DNA of 64,000 nucleotides from Flavobacterium sp. WC2421 (GCF_040822115.1 NZ_CP162004.1:3705001-3769000), one strand, 5' to 3'. Shown: positions 1-10,200, counted from the stretch's first letter. The notes: generated by a model not told the origin, from the letters alone. Translations and numbers: made by a program.

Positions 1-133
1 TCAAATACTGCTTCATTGCCTTATCATTAAACACATTTGAACCGAAAATAGCAGATTTTCTTCCTGATTCTTCAAATTGAACTGGTTTTCTTGTAGAAGC
101 TTCTCTCAAAGCTTGGAAACGAATTGTTGACAT
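1..133 (-). CDS. Glutamine synthetase type III (GSIII), N-terminal fragment
   Basis: This is the first 44 codons of a gene that runs leftward out of the window; the ATG is at 131-133. The visible protein opens with MSTIRFQALREA and contains RKPVQFEESGRKSAIFGSNV and then VFNDKAMKQYL, which is the characteristic start of the large (about 730 aa) GSIII enzymes of Bacteroidota. GSIII makes glutamine from glutamate, ammonia and ATP in the cytoplasm. It lies divergent from a GSII gene at 367, so the 233-bp gap must hold both promoters; a -7-like TATCTTTG box lies on the minus strand at 146-153. The catalytic part is outside the window, so the family call rests on the N-terminus only. Confidence 0.82.
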   Translation of the reverse strand, partial: MSTIRFQALREASTRKPVQFEESGRKSAIFGSNVFNDKAMKQYL

Positions 134-298
134 AATTTTTTTTTACAAAGATAACAAATACTAAGGAAAAAACCCAGATATCAGGATGAATAAAGCTCAA
201 AAATAACCTCTTAAATTGATAATTTAAAAATTCAACCCTATAAAAAATAGGGTTTTCGTAAAAATAATAGGAATGAATACAAAAGCCCCCCCATATTT

Positions 299-328
299 TT
301 AACCGAATTAAAAACATCTTTATATTTG
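299..328 (+). promoter_or_regulatory. Putative promoter of the GSII gene
   Basis: TATATTTG at 321-328 fits the Bacteroidota -7 consensus TANNTTTG and lies 38 bp before the ATG at 367. The expected -33 TTG position (299-301) reads TTA, so the upstream box is weak. This is inferred from spacing and consensus only. Confidence 0.5.
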
Positions 329-366
329 CATGAAAATTAAAACAACCAACAAAAAATTATATTATT

Positions 367-1380
367 ATGGCTAAAATAAAATTAGAATATATCTGGTTAG
401 ACGGATATGAACCTACACAAAATCTTAGAAGTAAAACTAAAGTTGAAATACATGAAGATTTTCAAGGTACATTAGAAGAGATAGGAAACTGGTCTTTTGA
501 TGGTTCATCTACAAGACAAGCTGAAGGAGGATCTTCTGACTGTTTATTAGTACCTGTTGCCATTTACCCTGATCCTACTCGCATAAATGGATATTTAGTA
601 ATGACTGAAGTTATGAATCCTGATGGTACAGCACACCCTTCAAATGGTAGAGCTACTATTGATGATGATGGTGATTTCTGGTTTGGATTTGAACAAGAGT
701 ATTTCATCATGGATACTAAAACTTTATTACCACTTGGATTCCCAATTGGTGGATATCCTGCTCCACAAGGAATGTACTACTGTTCAGTAGGTGGAAAAAA
801 CACTCATGGTAGAGATTTAGTTGAAGAGCATGCTGATTTATGTATTGCTGCAGGACTTAATTTTGAAGGTATCAACCAAGAAGTTGCTTGTGGACAATGG
901 GAGTTTCAATTGTTTGCTAAAGGTGCAAAAATAGCTGGTGATGAAATCTGGATTGCTAGATACTTACTTGATCGTTTAACTGAAAAATATGGTTACTATA
1001 TTGAATACCACCCAAAACCACTTGGTGACACAGACTGGAATGGTTCTGGAATGCATGCCAACTTCTCTAATGAAGTATTGAGAACTTGTGGTTCTCGTGA
1101 AACTTACGAAAAAATATGTGAAGCTTTCAGACCTGTAACTGCTGAACACATTGCAGTTTACGGAGCATATAATGACCAACGTTTAACTGGTAAGCATGAA
1201 ACTGCTTCTATCCATGATTTCTCTTTCGGAATTTCAGATAGAGGAGCTTCAATCAGAATCCCATTAATCACTGTTCAAAAAGGATGGAAAGGTTGGTTAG
1301 AAGACAGAAGACCAGCTTCAAACGGAGACCCATACAAAATTGCTGCTAGAATTATTAAAACAGTTAAATCTGTTTTGTAA
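367..1380 (+). CDS. glnII: Glutamine synthetase type II (GSII, beta-grasp)
   Basis: This 337-aa enzyme joins ammonia to glutamate using ATP. Its length and motifs fit the short eukaryote-like GSII class rather than the 470-aa GSI: the beta-grasp start with NWSFDGSSTRQAEGGSSD at residues 41-58, the metal and glutamate ligands in FGFEQEYF (about 106-113), NQEVACGQWEF (170-180), the NGSGMH loop (225-230) and the ASIRIPL segment near residue 295. The ATG at 367 follows a -7-like box by 38 bp, and a strong hairpin terminator follows the stop, so it looks monocistronic. It is divergent from a GSIII gene, giving two non-homologous-length glutamine synthetases side by side, a common arrangement in Flavobacteria. 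Confidence 0.95.
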   Translation: MAKIKLEYIWLDGYEPTQNLRSKTKVEIHEDFQGTLEEIGNWSFDGSSTRQAEGGSSDCLLVPVAIYPDPTRINGYLVMTEVMNPDGTAHPSNGRATIDDDGDFWFGFEQEYFIMDTKTLLPLGFPIGGYPAPQGMYYCSVGGKNTHGRDLVEEHADLCIAAGLNFEGINQEVACGQWEFQLFAKGAKIAGDEIWIARYLLDRLTEKYGYYIEYHPKPLGDTDWNGSGMHANFSNEVLRTCGSRETYEKICEAFRPVTAEHIAVYGAYNDQRLTGKHETASIHDFSFGISDRGASIRIPLITVQKGWKGWLEDRRPASNGDPYKIAARIIKTVKSVL

Positions 1381-1399
1381 TTTAAGTTTATAAATATAA

Positions 1400-1430
1400 A
1401 AGTGCCATTGCTAACAATGGCACTTTTTTT
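1400..1430 (+). terminator. Rho-independent terminator after GSII
   Basis: An 11-12 bp stem (AAGTGCCATTG paired with CAATGGCACTT) with a CTAA loop is followed by a run of T. It lies 20 bp after the GSII stop codon. Confidence 0.9.
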
Positions 1431-1512
1431 ATACCCGTCAATTAATATCCTCTTACCTCAAATATTTATTGAAGTTAAAAAGTATCTTTGTAAATCTAAA
1501 TGAAAACTATTT

Positions 1513-2466
1513 ATGATTGTCTGGATTTCTTTCTTTATAATAGTGCTAATAATTCTTATTTTAGACTTAGGTGTTTTTAATAAAACGCCACATATTATCA
1601 GTACGAAAGAAGCTACTAAGTGGACATCAATTTGGGTAACTATTTCCTTTTTATTTTCAGGTGTTATCTATTGGATCTATAATAACAATTACATTTCAAA
1701 CCCCGATGAACTAAAGCCAATAGGAGCAGCCATAAAATTCATAACAGGCTACTTAATTGAATTATCTTTAAGTGTAGACAACATATTTGTAATTGCCATT
1801 ATCTTCTCCGCTTTCAAAATACCAAAAAAATACCAACACAGAGTTTTATTTTGGGGGATTTTGGGAGCAATTGTATTTAGAGGAATAATGATTTATTTTG
1901 GAGTTTTACTCATCAATAAATTCTCATGGACCACTTATGTTTTTGGAGCTTTCCTTTTTTACACAGCGGTCAAAATGCTTTTCACTAGTGACGAGGAACA
2001 ATTTGAACCAAAGAAATCATTGGTTTTCAAAATGATAAAAAAAATCATTCCAATTACTACACATATTGATGGCGAACATTTTTTTGTAAAAAGAAAATAC
2101 ATTAGAGCCGCAACTCCACTTTTTGTAGCATTAATAGTTATTGAAATAATGGATGTTGTCTTTGCCTTAGATAGTGTACCTGCAATATTAGCCATAACTA
2201 GTGATCCCTTTTTAGTATTTAGTTCAAATATTTTTGCCATCTTAGGATTGCGTTCCATGTATTTCTTTTTAGCTAACATGCTGGAAAAATTCAGTTATTT
2301 AGAATTTAGTCTTATTGCCATTTTAAGTTTTGTAGGACTTAAAATGCTCCTTCATGATTTTATAGAAATTCCTGAATGGGCTTCCTTAGCTTTTATTGCA
2401 TTGGCTCTTTTCGCTGGAATTGTAATTTCATTACGAATGAGTAAAATTAATAATATTAAAGATTAA
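1513..2466 (+). CDS. TerC/Alx family integral membrane protein
   Basis: This 317-aa polytopic membrane protein belongs to the TerC/Alx family, linked in other bacteria to tellurite resistance, manganese export and pH response. It has about nine hydrophobic segments. Family hallmarks are the acidic membrane motif SLSVDN at residues 85-90 and DVVFALDSVPA at 214-224, followed by a conserved stretch ending in LGLRSMYF. The start at 1513 places the first transmembrane helix at residues 3-20, and a -7-like TATCTTTG box lies at 1483-1490. A bidirectional terminator follows. The metal handled cannot be told from the sequence; manganese is the best guess from family members. Confidence 0.9.
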   Translation: MIVWISFFIIVLIILILDLGVFNKTPHIISTKEATKWTSIWVTISFLFSGVIYWIYNNNYISNPDELKPIGAAIKFITGYLIELSLSVDNIFVIAIIFSAFKIPKKYQHRVLFWGILGAIVFRGIMIYFGVLLINKFSWTTYVFGAFLFYTAVKMLFTSDEEQFEPKKSLVFKMIKKIIPITTHIDGEHFFVKRKYIRAATPLFVALIVIEIMDVVFALDSVPAILAITSDPFLVFSSNIFAILGLRSMYFFLANMLEKFSYLEFSLIAILSFVGLKMLLHDFIEIPEWASLAFIALALFAGIVISLRMSKINNIKD

Positions 2467-2514
2467 TTTAATTCGCTGCGTGAAATTCAATTTATACTAT
2501 TCGTTTTAACCACA

Positions 2515-2547
2515 TAAAAAAGGGAGACTAAACAGTCTCCCTTTTTT
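2515..2547. terminator. Bidirectional terminator between terC-like gene and lipoprotein
   Basis: The stem AAAAAGGGAGACT/AGTCTCCCTTTTT with an AAAC loop has A and T runs on both sides. It serves the plus-strand TerC gene and the minus-strand lipoprotein gene, which converge here. Confidence 0.9.
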
Positions 2548-2563
2548 ATAAAATATATTATTT

Positions 2564-3094
2564 TTAGAAATTAATTTGTTGCACTTGACTTTCATTTATA
2601 TTTAAAGCAGCCATAACATCAGCATAATTATTTTTATTTACTGACGCCGAAAAACTTCCTGGAACTATTACCACTCTAAACGTCTGATTATTTATATAAG
2701 ATGGCGTTAAACTCAAATCATAGTTACCTCCTGCATAAATTGTGAAGTCTTCTTTACTAAAATCAAAATCATAATCTAGTTCTCCTTGTGGTAAAAAAAG
2801 AGTTCTTGGTATCAATTGCCAAATTGGTGTTGTAGAATCAATTGTTCCAGTCATTCTATAAATCAAAATAACATCCGAAGAATATATTTGAGGATTTAAA
2901 GCTCTATATATAGTATAGCCATCTGTAGCATTATAAGCAAAATTCACATTCTTAAGCTCAAAAACTTCAGAAATCAGACCATCTGCTCCATTTTGCCCAT
3001 CCAAACCATCATAACCTGGAGGCCCCTGTGGTCCTGAACAACTTGAAATTACAATCATTCCAATAACTGCCAAAAGTGTACTTATCTTTTTCAT
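2564..3094 (-). CDS. Lipoprotein with a short collagen-like segment
   Basis: This 176-aa protein starts with a lipoprotein signal peptide; the lipobox ends at Cys19 (VISSCS). Directly after it come six Gly-X-Y triplets (residues 21-38, GPQGPPGYDGLDGQNGADG), a collagen-like linker common in Bacteroidota surface lipoproteins. The remaining 135 residues are beta-rich, of unknown function, and end in a conserved tail (NKNNYADVMAALNINESQVQ then QINF). A paralogue without the collagen segment is the next gene (3249-3749). The enzyme or ligand is not recognised. It may be an outer-membrane-anchored surface protein, since no retention clue is visible. Confidence 0.75.
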   Translation of the reverse strand: MKKISTLLAVIGMIVISSCSGPQGPPGYDGLDGQNGADGLISEVFELKNVNFAYNATDGYTIYRALNPQIYSSDVILIYRMTGTIDSTTPIWQLIPRTLFLPQGELDYDFDFSKEDFTIYAGGNYDLSLTPSYINNQTFRVVIVPGSFSASVNKNNYADVMAALNINESQVQQINF

Positions 3095-3202
3095 AACTAT
3101 TTTTTTTTAAAAAGGTTGCTTTATTAATCCTACGGTTCTTCATTGAACCAAATTTAATTTCTAAATAACTAATTTACAATTAATTATTTATTTAAAATTT
3201 CA

Positions 3203-3230
3203 AAAAAGGAAATCTTTCGACTTCCTTTTT
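3203..3230 (-). terminator. Terminator downstream of the second lipoprotein
   Basis: AAAAAGGAA and TTCCTTTTT pair around a 10-nt loop just after the stop of the 3249-3749 gene (read on the minus strand). It separates the two paralogous lipoprotein genes into two transcription units. Confidence 0.65.
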
Positions 3231-3248
3231 ATACTTTACTATTCAAAG

Positions 3249-3749
3249 TTAGAAGTTTATTTTCTGAATTTGACTCTCTTTTAGATTTAAAGCCGTAATA
3301 ACATCCGAATAACTATTTTTGTTAATTGAAGTTGCATAATTTGCGGGTACAATCACAATTCTTAAAACTTGATTTATTCTGAATTCGGCAGTTACATTTT
3401 GTAAATTAGATCCTATCATATAAATATCGACGTCAGTATTCGTATAATCATATTTATACCCAAAATTCAAACTACCATCATTATAATAATGTGTTTCGGG
3501 CAATAATTCCCATATATCACCTTGTGAATTAGCTCCCGATAGTCGATAAACTAAAACTACATCCGAAGAATAAATTCTAGGGTTAAAAGTTACCAGTTTA
3601 CCAAAATTATTGGTTGAATTAAACGAAGTGGTTATTTCAAACACTTCACTTGTAGTCGTTGTAGGTGCTATTTCAAAACTACCTGATGTGGTACAACTTT
3701 GCAAGGTTAACAATCCTGCAATAGCTAAAAGTGTAATTATCTTTTTCAT
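3249..3749 (-). CDS. Lipoprotein, paralogue of the 2564-3094 protein
   Basis: This 166-aa lipoprotein has its lipobox Cys at residue 19 (LQSC). From about residue 36 it aligns along its length with the neighbouring lipoprotein: SEVFEITTSFNS matches SEVFELKNVNFA, IYSSDVVLVYRL matches IYSSDVILIYRM, and the C-terminal NSYSDVITALNLKESQIQ matches NNYADVMAALNINESQVQ. The collagen-like insert is replaced by a Thr-rich linker (residues 29-35). The pair is best explained by tandem duplication. No known domain was recognised; location is inferred as membrane-anchored. Confidence 0.75.
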   Translation of the reverse strand: MKKIITLLAIAGLLTLQSCTTSGSFEIAPTTTTSEVFEITTSFNSTNNFGKLVTFNPRIYSSDVVLVYRLSGANSQGDIWELLPETHYYNDGSLNFGYKYDYTNTDVDIYMIGSNLQNVTAEFRINQVLRIVIVPANYATSINKNSYSDVITALNLKESQIQKINF

Positions 3750-3952
3750 GATTTCATTTTTTTATAGATTCTTATTTACATCTATTCATGAACTGTGCCA
3801 AAAATTTATTTGGATAACAAATACAAATTTGAAATACAGATGAAAAATTAAATTTATTTATAGTAATGCTTGGGTGCAGCACAGAAAAAACAATTATAAA
3901 GCAACACATTTTTTTTTCAAATTGAAAAGTTTTAGAATATTTAATCCTAAAA

Positions 3953-4344
3953 ATGATTGCCTTTTATCCCAAAACTAAAGGAGAAACTCATAGTTGTCCT
4001 CTGCGCAAAATAAATAAACTATATGATGCTGTAGTTGCAATCATTGCTAAAGAAAAAGCTGAAATTACTACTTCATGTAAATTATTATATATTAATCTAA
4101 TGGAATAATATATTAAATGAGTTTGCAAAATACTACTCTAAATTCTTACTGTTTCTAAAAGCTGAGTACCAGTTATAAAAAATCCAAAACTAGCACTTTC
4201 TACAAATATTATGATGTAAGTGAGCAGCTTCCATAGATAAATAAGTTTGATATGAATGTATCTGATCTAGCAGACCAATTGAATTCCTGATTCAAAGACA
4301 ACTACTCTTTAAAAATTACTAAAACTGTAACTGATATAAAATAG
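3953..4344 (+). pseudogene. Decayed reading frame, family unknown
   Basis: This 716-bp gap between genes contains protein-like stretches broken by frame changes and stops. A 51-codon open frame starts at ATG 3953 (protein-like run KLYDAVVAIIAKEKAEITTS). A second frame from 4104 reads NEFAKYYSKFLLFLKAEYQL before a stop, and a third from 4171 reads KTSTFYKYYDVSEQLP, stop, NKFDMNVSDLADQLNS, stop, FKDNYSLKITKTVTDIK, stop. The amino-acid composition looks coding rather than random AT-rich DNA, which suggests a dead gene with two in-frame stops and at least one frameshift. I do not recognise the family, and part of this could be chance. Confidence 0.35.
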
Positions 4345-4414
4345 ATTAAATTATATATTAAGTATTTGAAATTAAAAAAGCAAACTGCTTTATAAACCTG
4401 AATTATACAAATGA

Positions 4415-4444
4415 AAAAAGCATCCGTTTTGGTGGATGCTTTTT
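4415..4444 (-). terminator. Terminator of the 813-aa T9SS protein gene
   Basis: AAAAGCATCC pairs with GGATGCTTTT around an 8-nt loop, flanked by A and T runs, 22 bp after the stop codon at 4467. It could work on both strands. Confidence 0.85.
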
Positions 4445-4466
4445 AGTAAAACTTTTACTATTTAAT

Positions 4467-6908
4467 CTATTTGGAAGAAATTACTTTTTTAGAACTACTC
4501 TCTCTATCAGTAGTCAACTTCACAATATACACTTGTTCTTTCATTTTACTTGCATTTAAATCTAGTGTAATTTCTTTGTTTAAATAACTATTGGTGTCTT
4601 TTTTTGAAAGTACCAAAATACCTTGTGCATTGAATACTTCAATCTTCACATCCGATACGTAATCAAAATTGTATTTGATTGTTAGCTGGTCTTTAATAGG
4701 AACAGGAAAAGCCTCAAAACTTGATTTTGTAGTCACCTTGTTTGTCAATACCTCTTTTGGAACAACTGGTTCAGCTGATTTAAGAGCTAACACTACTCCA
4801 CAGGTAGTTAAACCAGAACCGCAACCATTGACTGAAACAGAAACCTTATAGCCCGAACCCGCAGGTATATTACTAAATATAACGGGGGAGACTGCTGTCC
4901 CTATGTAAGTTGTTGCTGTAGTAAGCCCTACGATACCTACAATGGCATTTCCTTCTTTATTCAATACAGTATAAGTAGCTCCATTGATTACACCGGACAG
5001 AGTAATACTAAAAGTGGTTTGATCGCAAGTAGGAGCTGTGTATGAAACACTTGGCGGAGATGGATTTGCTATTACCGTTACTGTAGCTGTTTTTTGACAA
5101 CCATTACTATCCGTATATGTGATAATAGAAGTACCTGCTGACACACCTGTTACCAAACCTGTAGTACTTACAGTAGCAACACTTGGAGTGGCGGACACCC
5201 AGGCATTTGAAATAGCTGGAGTGCCAGATCCGGTCAACTGTGTTGTAAAACCTACACACATACTAAGAGTTCCTGTAATAGTGGGCAATGCATTTACCGT
5301 AACCGTAGCCGTTTTTTGACATCCATTGTTATTGGTATAAGTAATGACTGATGAACCTGCTGACACTCCTGTTACCAAACCTGCAGCGCTAACAGTAGCT
5401 ACACTTGGCGTAGCAGACACCCAAGGATTAGATCCTGCTGCAGTAACTGACCCTGTCAACTGTGTAGTAGAACCTATACATATACTAAGAGTACCGGTTA
5501 TCGTAGGTAATGCATTCACCATAATTTTAATCGATCCGGTGCAACTACCATCGGCACTACTATAATTGATAGTTTTCTCCCCAGCACCACCAGAATTAGA
5601 GGGTGTAAAATAATAGGGACCGCTACCACTTACACCAGGCCCACTAAAAGTACCTCCGCTGGGTGTAGCCGATAGAAGATAAGCTGTTGTATCATCTGCG
5701 CATTTAGCCGCAATAGGAGTAATATCTGTACTACCAAAATCAAAATCCACAGGAATAGGGGTTATAAAATCTTTAAGTGCAGCAGTCGAAGCTGCAGAAG
5801 CTTTTGTTTTAACCCATAATGTTTTTATTTTTAGACCACTACAACTAGCTCCCCCTCCCCCAAGTACCTGATTTAGAAGATAAGTCACATTGACAGCTGC
5901 TTCTACAAATGCATATTGTTGGTACGTATTCGTTCCAAATGCAGAATAAGGTACATTCAATTCAGCACCCGCTCTGTTAGTTTCGGCAAATGCATTAGCG
6001 CCCAAAGCTGCCAAAGTTACCAATTCATAAGACCACTTGGTTCCACTCTGTTTCCACTGGTAAATATATACAATCGGTTTTGAACCCCCATTGGTATACT
6101 CCATGGAAATGATTATATCGTCTTTTGTTCTACCGCCGCCATTTGCCTTACTCGCCAATGGAGTTCCTGTAAAAGTTCCATTATCATTTTGAACAACGGT
6201 ACCTTGCAATAATTCAAAATCTATATAACTGGTTCCATTAGTAGACTGACGGTCTCCGGAAATAAAGATCCACTGGTTGTTACTAGCGTCACGAGACACA
6301 TGATACAGGGCATTATCAATATCGTTTTTATCTGGCGCTGAGTTTGTAAACCATTTTAAATCTGACACATAATCGTTAAATTTGCTTCCATTTGTAAAAA
6401 CATCGTCATTAGAACCATAAGGCTCCTCTGTATCAACACGACCGCTTGTTTGAGCCGTAGCAGGTGCCAAAATATCACCCGCATTATCAAAGACAGAACC
6501 ACCTGAACCTGAACCTGAAGCTCCGGGATACCAATCGCCCTGATTAGCGGTGAAGGGAGTGGGACTAATTGGCGTATTAGCTCTTAACCCTCCATCAATG
6601 GCGAATCCTCCCGATGGTGGGTTTACATCGGCAAACTGCCCATAAATTTGTGAAGAAAAACCCAGGAAACTAATTAAAATCAATGTCACCAAGTTTCTAA
6701 AAGAAAGTAGAAATCCATCATATCCTGATTTTGAAATGCTATTACGTGAAGTCTTTTTTGTAAGATTTAAATTCTGAAATCTAGAATTTAAATAAGAAAA
6801 ATTAGGAATCAGAAAACCTAATGTGACCATACTATCTTTCGTTAAAAAAAAACTATTCACTTTACGGGATAAAAATTCGAAAAAATTCGAAATTGTAAAA
6901 TTTTTCAT
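4467..6908 (-). CDS. T9SS-secreted surface protein with Ig-like repeats and type A sorting domain
   Basis: This 813-aa secreted protein has an atypically long N-terminus: about 65 residues (including TISNFFEFLS and VNSFF) precede a hydrophobic signal segment near 66-90 ending SQIYG-QF. A domain of about 300 residues follows (contains SGDRQSTNGTSYIDFELLQ) that is shared with the 1843-aa neighbour. Two bacterial Ig-like (BIG2-type) repeats of about 75 residues follow (LPTITGTLS... VSATPSVATVS... TYTNNNGCQKTATVTV), then a type A T9SS sorting domain in the last 90 residues (FPVPIKDQLTIKYNF; KVISSK end). The Sec route would carry it to the periplasm and T9SS to the surface. The upstream start is favoured over internal Met27 because the N-terminus is conserved in the paralogue. 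Confidence 0.85.
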   Translation of the reverse strand: MKNFTISNFFEFLSRKVNSFFLTKDSMVTLGFLIPNFSYLNSRFQNLNLTKKTSRNSISKSGYDGFLLSFRNLVTLILISFLGFSSQIYGQFADVNPPSGGFAIDGGLRANTPISPTPFTANQGDWYPGASGSGSGGSVFDNAGDILAPATAQTSGRVDTEEPYGSNDDVFTNGSKFNDYVSDLKWFTNSAPDKNDIDNALYHVSRDASNNQWIFISGDRQSTNGTSYIDFELLQGTVVQNDNGTFTGTPLASKANGGGRTKDDIIISMEYTNGGSKPIVYIYQWKQSGTKWSYELVTLAALGANAFAETNRAGAELNVPYSAFGTNTYQQYAFVEAAVNVTYLLNQVLGGGGASCSGLKIKTLWVKTKASAASTAALKDFITPIPVDFDFGSTDITPIAAKCADDTTAYLLSATPSGGTFSGPGVSGSGPYYFTPSNSGGAGEKTINYSSADGSCTGSIKIMVNALPTITGTLSICIGSTTQLTGSVTAAGSNPWVSATPSVATVSAAGLVTGVSAGSSVITYTNNNGCQKTATVTVNALPTITGTLSMCVGFTTQLTGSGTPAISNAWVSATPSVATVSTTGLVTGVSAGTSIITYTDSNGCQKTATVTVIANPSPPSVSYTAPTCDQTTFSITLSGVINGATYTVLNKEGNAIVGIVGLTTATTYIGTAVSPVIFSNIPAGSGYKVSVSVNGCGSGLTTCGVVLALKSAEPVVPKEVLTNKVTTKSSFEAFPVPIKDQLTIKYNFDYVSDVKIEVFNAQGILVLSKKDTNSYLNKEITLDLNASKMKEQVYIVKLTTDRESSSKKVISSK

Positions 6909-7124
6909 GATAATAAAGTTTTAATACCATAAATTATTTAAAAGCAGGAAACTAGTGGACTTGGGAAAGAAAAACTTGCAGAAAAACAAAACATCTTCAA
7001 TAAATGGATTTATGAAGTAGTCCATCATCAAAAAGAAATTATATTGTAAAGAGCAATAATGGATTCTTTTATCTATCGAGTAGTCATTTTTATAAAACAA
7101 CTTAAATTTTAAAAAAATATAAAT
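6909..7124 (-). promoter_or_regulatory. 5' leader of the 813-aa T9SS protein with conserved hairpin element (copy 1)
   Basis: The element occupies about 6993-7045. On the minus strand it reads AATTTCTTTTTGATGATGG, four bases (ACTA), then a hairpin from 7017 to 6995 (CTTCA-bulge-AAAT paired with ATTTATTGAAG), about 90 nt before the start codon. The same layout occurs at 12821-12865 and 13004-13050. The rest of the leader also resembles that of the 1843-aa gene, for example the A/T-rich stretch before ATG with TTTATGGTAT. It may be a protein-binding site or a structured 5' UTR; its function is inferred from conservation only. Confidence 0.55.
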
Positions 7125-7152
7125 AAACCCCGAAAGTGTACTTTCGGGGTTT
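7125..7152 (-). terminator. Terminator of the 1843-aa T9SS protein gene
   Basis: A perfect 12-bp stem (AAACCCCGAAAG/CTTTCGGGGTTT) with a TGTA loop lies 59 bp beyond the stop codon at 7211, with an A-rich stretch that becomes U-rich on the minus strand. Confidence 0.88.
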
Positions 7153-7210
7153 AATCTTAATGATCTAATCCTTCTCTATATTTTATAGAATTAGATGGTT
7201 ATTAATACTA

Positions 7211-10200
7211 CTATTGTGAAGACATTACTTTTTTAGAGCTGCTTCCTCTATCAGTAGTCAGTTTTACAATAAAAACTTGCTCTTGACCTTTATTTATATT
7301 TAAGTCAAGTACTACGTTTTTGTTTAAAAAACTATTAGTATCTCTTTTAGAATACACCAAGTTTCCTTGTGTATTAAATACTTCAATTTTAACATCTGAT
7401 TGATAATCGAAACCGTATTTAATGGTTAATTGATCTTTAAAAGGAACTGGACTAGCAGTAAAACCTGCGATTTCAGTTTGTGTAACTTTAGATGTTAAAC
7501 TAAGTACTGGACAATTCAATGGCGCAACATTATAACCTACGAATATTCTACATTCATCAAAAGCATTATTAAGTAAATCTTCTAATCCTGCAATTGCTGA
7601 AAGAGAAAGACCGTTTGTTGATCCTCCACCTAATGCTTGGTTTGCTAAATCAAACAATCCTTGAACTGTAGGGTTACCTCCTAAGGCAGTAACAACATTG
7701 CTAGGAATAGTGTAATATTTATATTCATTATTCACTGTTCCGTCTAGATTACAAGTGCGTTCTTTTGCTATTTCTGATCCACAGCCTCCTTGAGGAACTG
7801 CAACAGCTAAAGTTCCTGCTTGCAAGGTAAAGTTACCAAGGTTACTATTGATTCCTATATTAAGACCTAGTGCAATGGTTTGAGCCAATAAAGTATTATT
7901 GATTCTACCATTTTTCAAGTAGCTAGAAGGCAAACTATTTATTTCATAGTTACCTGCTGATAAAACATAGCTACCTCCTCCTCCAGGCATTACAGAGATA
8001 AGAGCATTTATATCGGTCATATTATTCATAATATAAACAGAATGACCTAGTGTACCAATAGTCATTTTACCTCCATAAGAAGTCAATGCTTTAGCAATTA
8101 GCTCTTTTGTTGAGTATGAAATACCTTCGACACATGATTTACCTCCTACATTTCCATAATATCCTTGAGTATACGTACAGATCGCTTTAACACAAATTTG
8201 AGTTGTAACCAAAGCATCATCCGTAGCTGTACAACCATTGGCTGGATCAGTAACAGTGAGTGTATAAGTACCATCAGCATCAACTATTGGGCTCGCTGTA
8301 TCAGCTCCCGAAACAATATGACCTCCATTACTAGCAGTCCACAAGAATGTAGCTCCTATTGTTGTAGAAGATCCTGACAATCCTACAGTGGTGTTGCCGC
8401 ACAAAATTTGAGCATCAGCACCTGCATTTGCATTTGGTAGCGTATTGTTAACCGTTACAGTAACATCATCCGTAGCTGTACATCCAGATGTAGTATGTGT
8501 TTTTGTTACGGTATAAGTAGTAGTTACAGAAGGATTCACCATTGGGTTAGCACTTGTAGAAGTAAATCCTACTGGTGAAGATACCCAAGAATAAGTATAT
8601 CCTGCTGCCGCTACTTCTCCTATTAAACCACCTGATACATTAATCAAACAGTTTTTAGTGAAGTCGGCTCCTGCAACAGCTACAACTGTTGGTTTATTTA
8701 CCGTTACAGTCACATCATCTGTATCTGTACAACCAGATAAAGTATGTGTTTTTGTTACGGTATAAGTAGTAGTAACTGATGGATTCACAAATGGGTTTGC
8801 ACTTGTAGAAGTAAATCCTACTGGTGAAGATACCCAAGAATAAGTATATCCTGCTACCGCTACTTCTCCTATTGAACCACCTGATACATTAATCAAACAG
8901 TTTTTAGTGAAGTCGGCTCCCGCATTCGCTGTTACATCTGGTTTATTAACCGTTACAGTAACATCATCCGTATCTGTACAACCAGATGTAGTATGTGTTT
9001 TTGTTACGGTATAAGTAGTAGTTACAGAAGGATTCACCATTGGGTTAGCACTTGTAGAAGTAAATCCTACTGGTGAAGATACCCAAGAATAAGTATATCC
9101 TGCTACCGCTGCTTCTCCTATTGAACCACCTGATACATTGATCAAACAGTTTTTAGTGAAGTCATCTCCTGCAACAGCTACAACTGTTGGTTTATTTACC
9201 GTTACAGTCACATCATCTGTATCTGTACAACCAGATAAAGTTTGTGTTTTTGTTACGGTATAAGTAGTAGTAACTGATGGATTCACAAATGGGTTTGCAC
9301 TTGTAGAAGTAAATCCTACTGGTGAAGATACCCAAGAATAAGTATATCCTGCTACCGCTACTTCTCCTATCGAACCACCTGATACATTAATCAAACAGTT
9401 TTTAGTAAAGTCGGCTCCCGCATTCGCTGTTACATCTGGTTTATTAACCGTTACTGTTACATCATCTGTATCTGTACAACCAGATGTAGTATGTGTTTTT
9501 GTTACGGTATAAGTAGTAGTTACAGAAGGATTCACCATTGGGTTAGCACTTGTAGAAGTAAATCCTACTGGTGAAGATACCCAAGAATAAGTATATCCTG
9601 CTGCCGCTGCTTCTCCTATTAAACCACCTGATACATTAATCAAACAGTTTTTAGTGAAGTCGGCTCCTGCAACAGCTACAACTGTTGGTTTATTTACCGT
9701 TACAGTCACATCATCTGTATCTGTACAACCAGATAAAGTATGTGTTTTTGTTACGGTATAAGTAGTAGTAACTGATGGATTCACAAATGGGTTTGCACTT
9801 GTAGAAGTAAATCCTACTGGTGAAGATACCCAAGAATAAGTATATCCTGCTACCGCTACTTCTCCTATTGAACCACCTGATACATTAATCAAACAGTTTT
9901 TAGTGAAGTCGGCTCCCGCATTCGCTGTTACATCTGGTTTATTAACCGTTACAGTAACATCATCCGTATCTGTACAACCAGATGTAGTATGTGTTTTTGT
10001 TACGGTATAAGTAGTAGTTACAGAAGGATTCACCATTGGGTTAGCACTTGTAGAAGTAAATCCTACTGGTGAAGATACCCAAGAATAAGTATATCCTGCT
10101 GCCGCTGCTTCTCCTATTGAACCACCTGATACATTGATCAAACAGTTTTTAGTGAAGTCGGCTCCTGCAACAGCTACAACTGTTGGTTTATTTACCGTTA

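Noticed and set aside
8165..8377. Antisense open frames across the giant repeat protein and the other surface protein genes (for example 11148-11333 and 5119-5565).
   Set aside because: They are shadows of low-stop repeat coding sequence, with no start-site signals.
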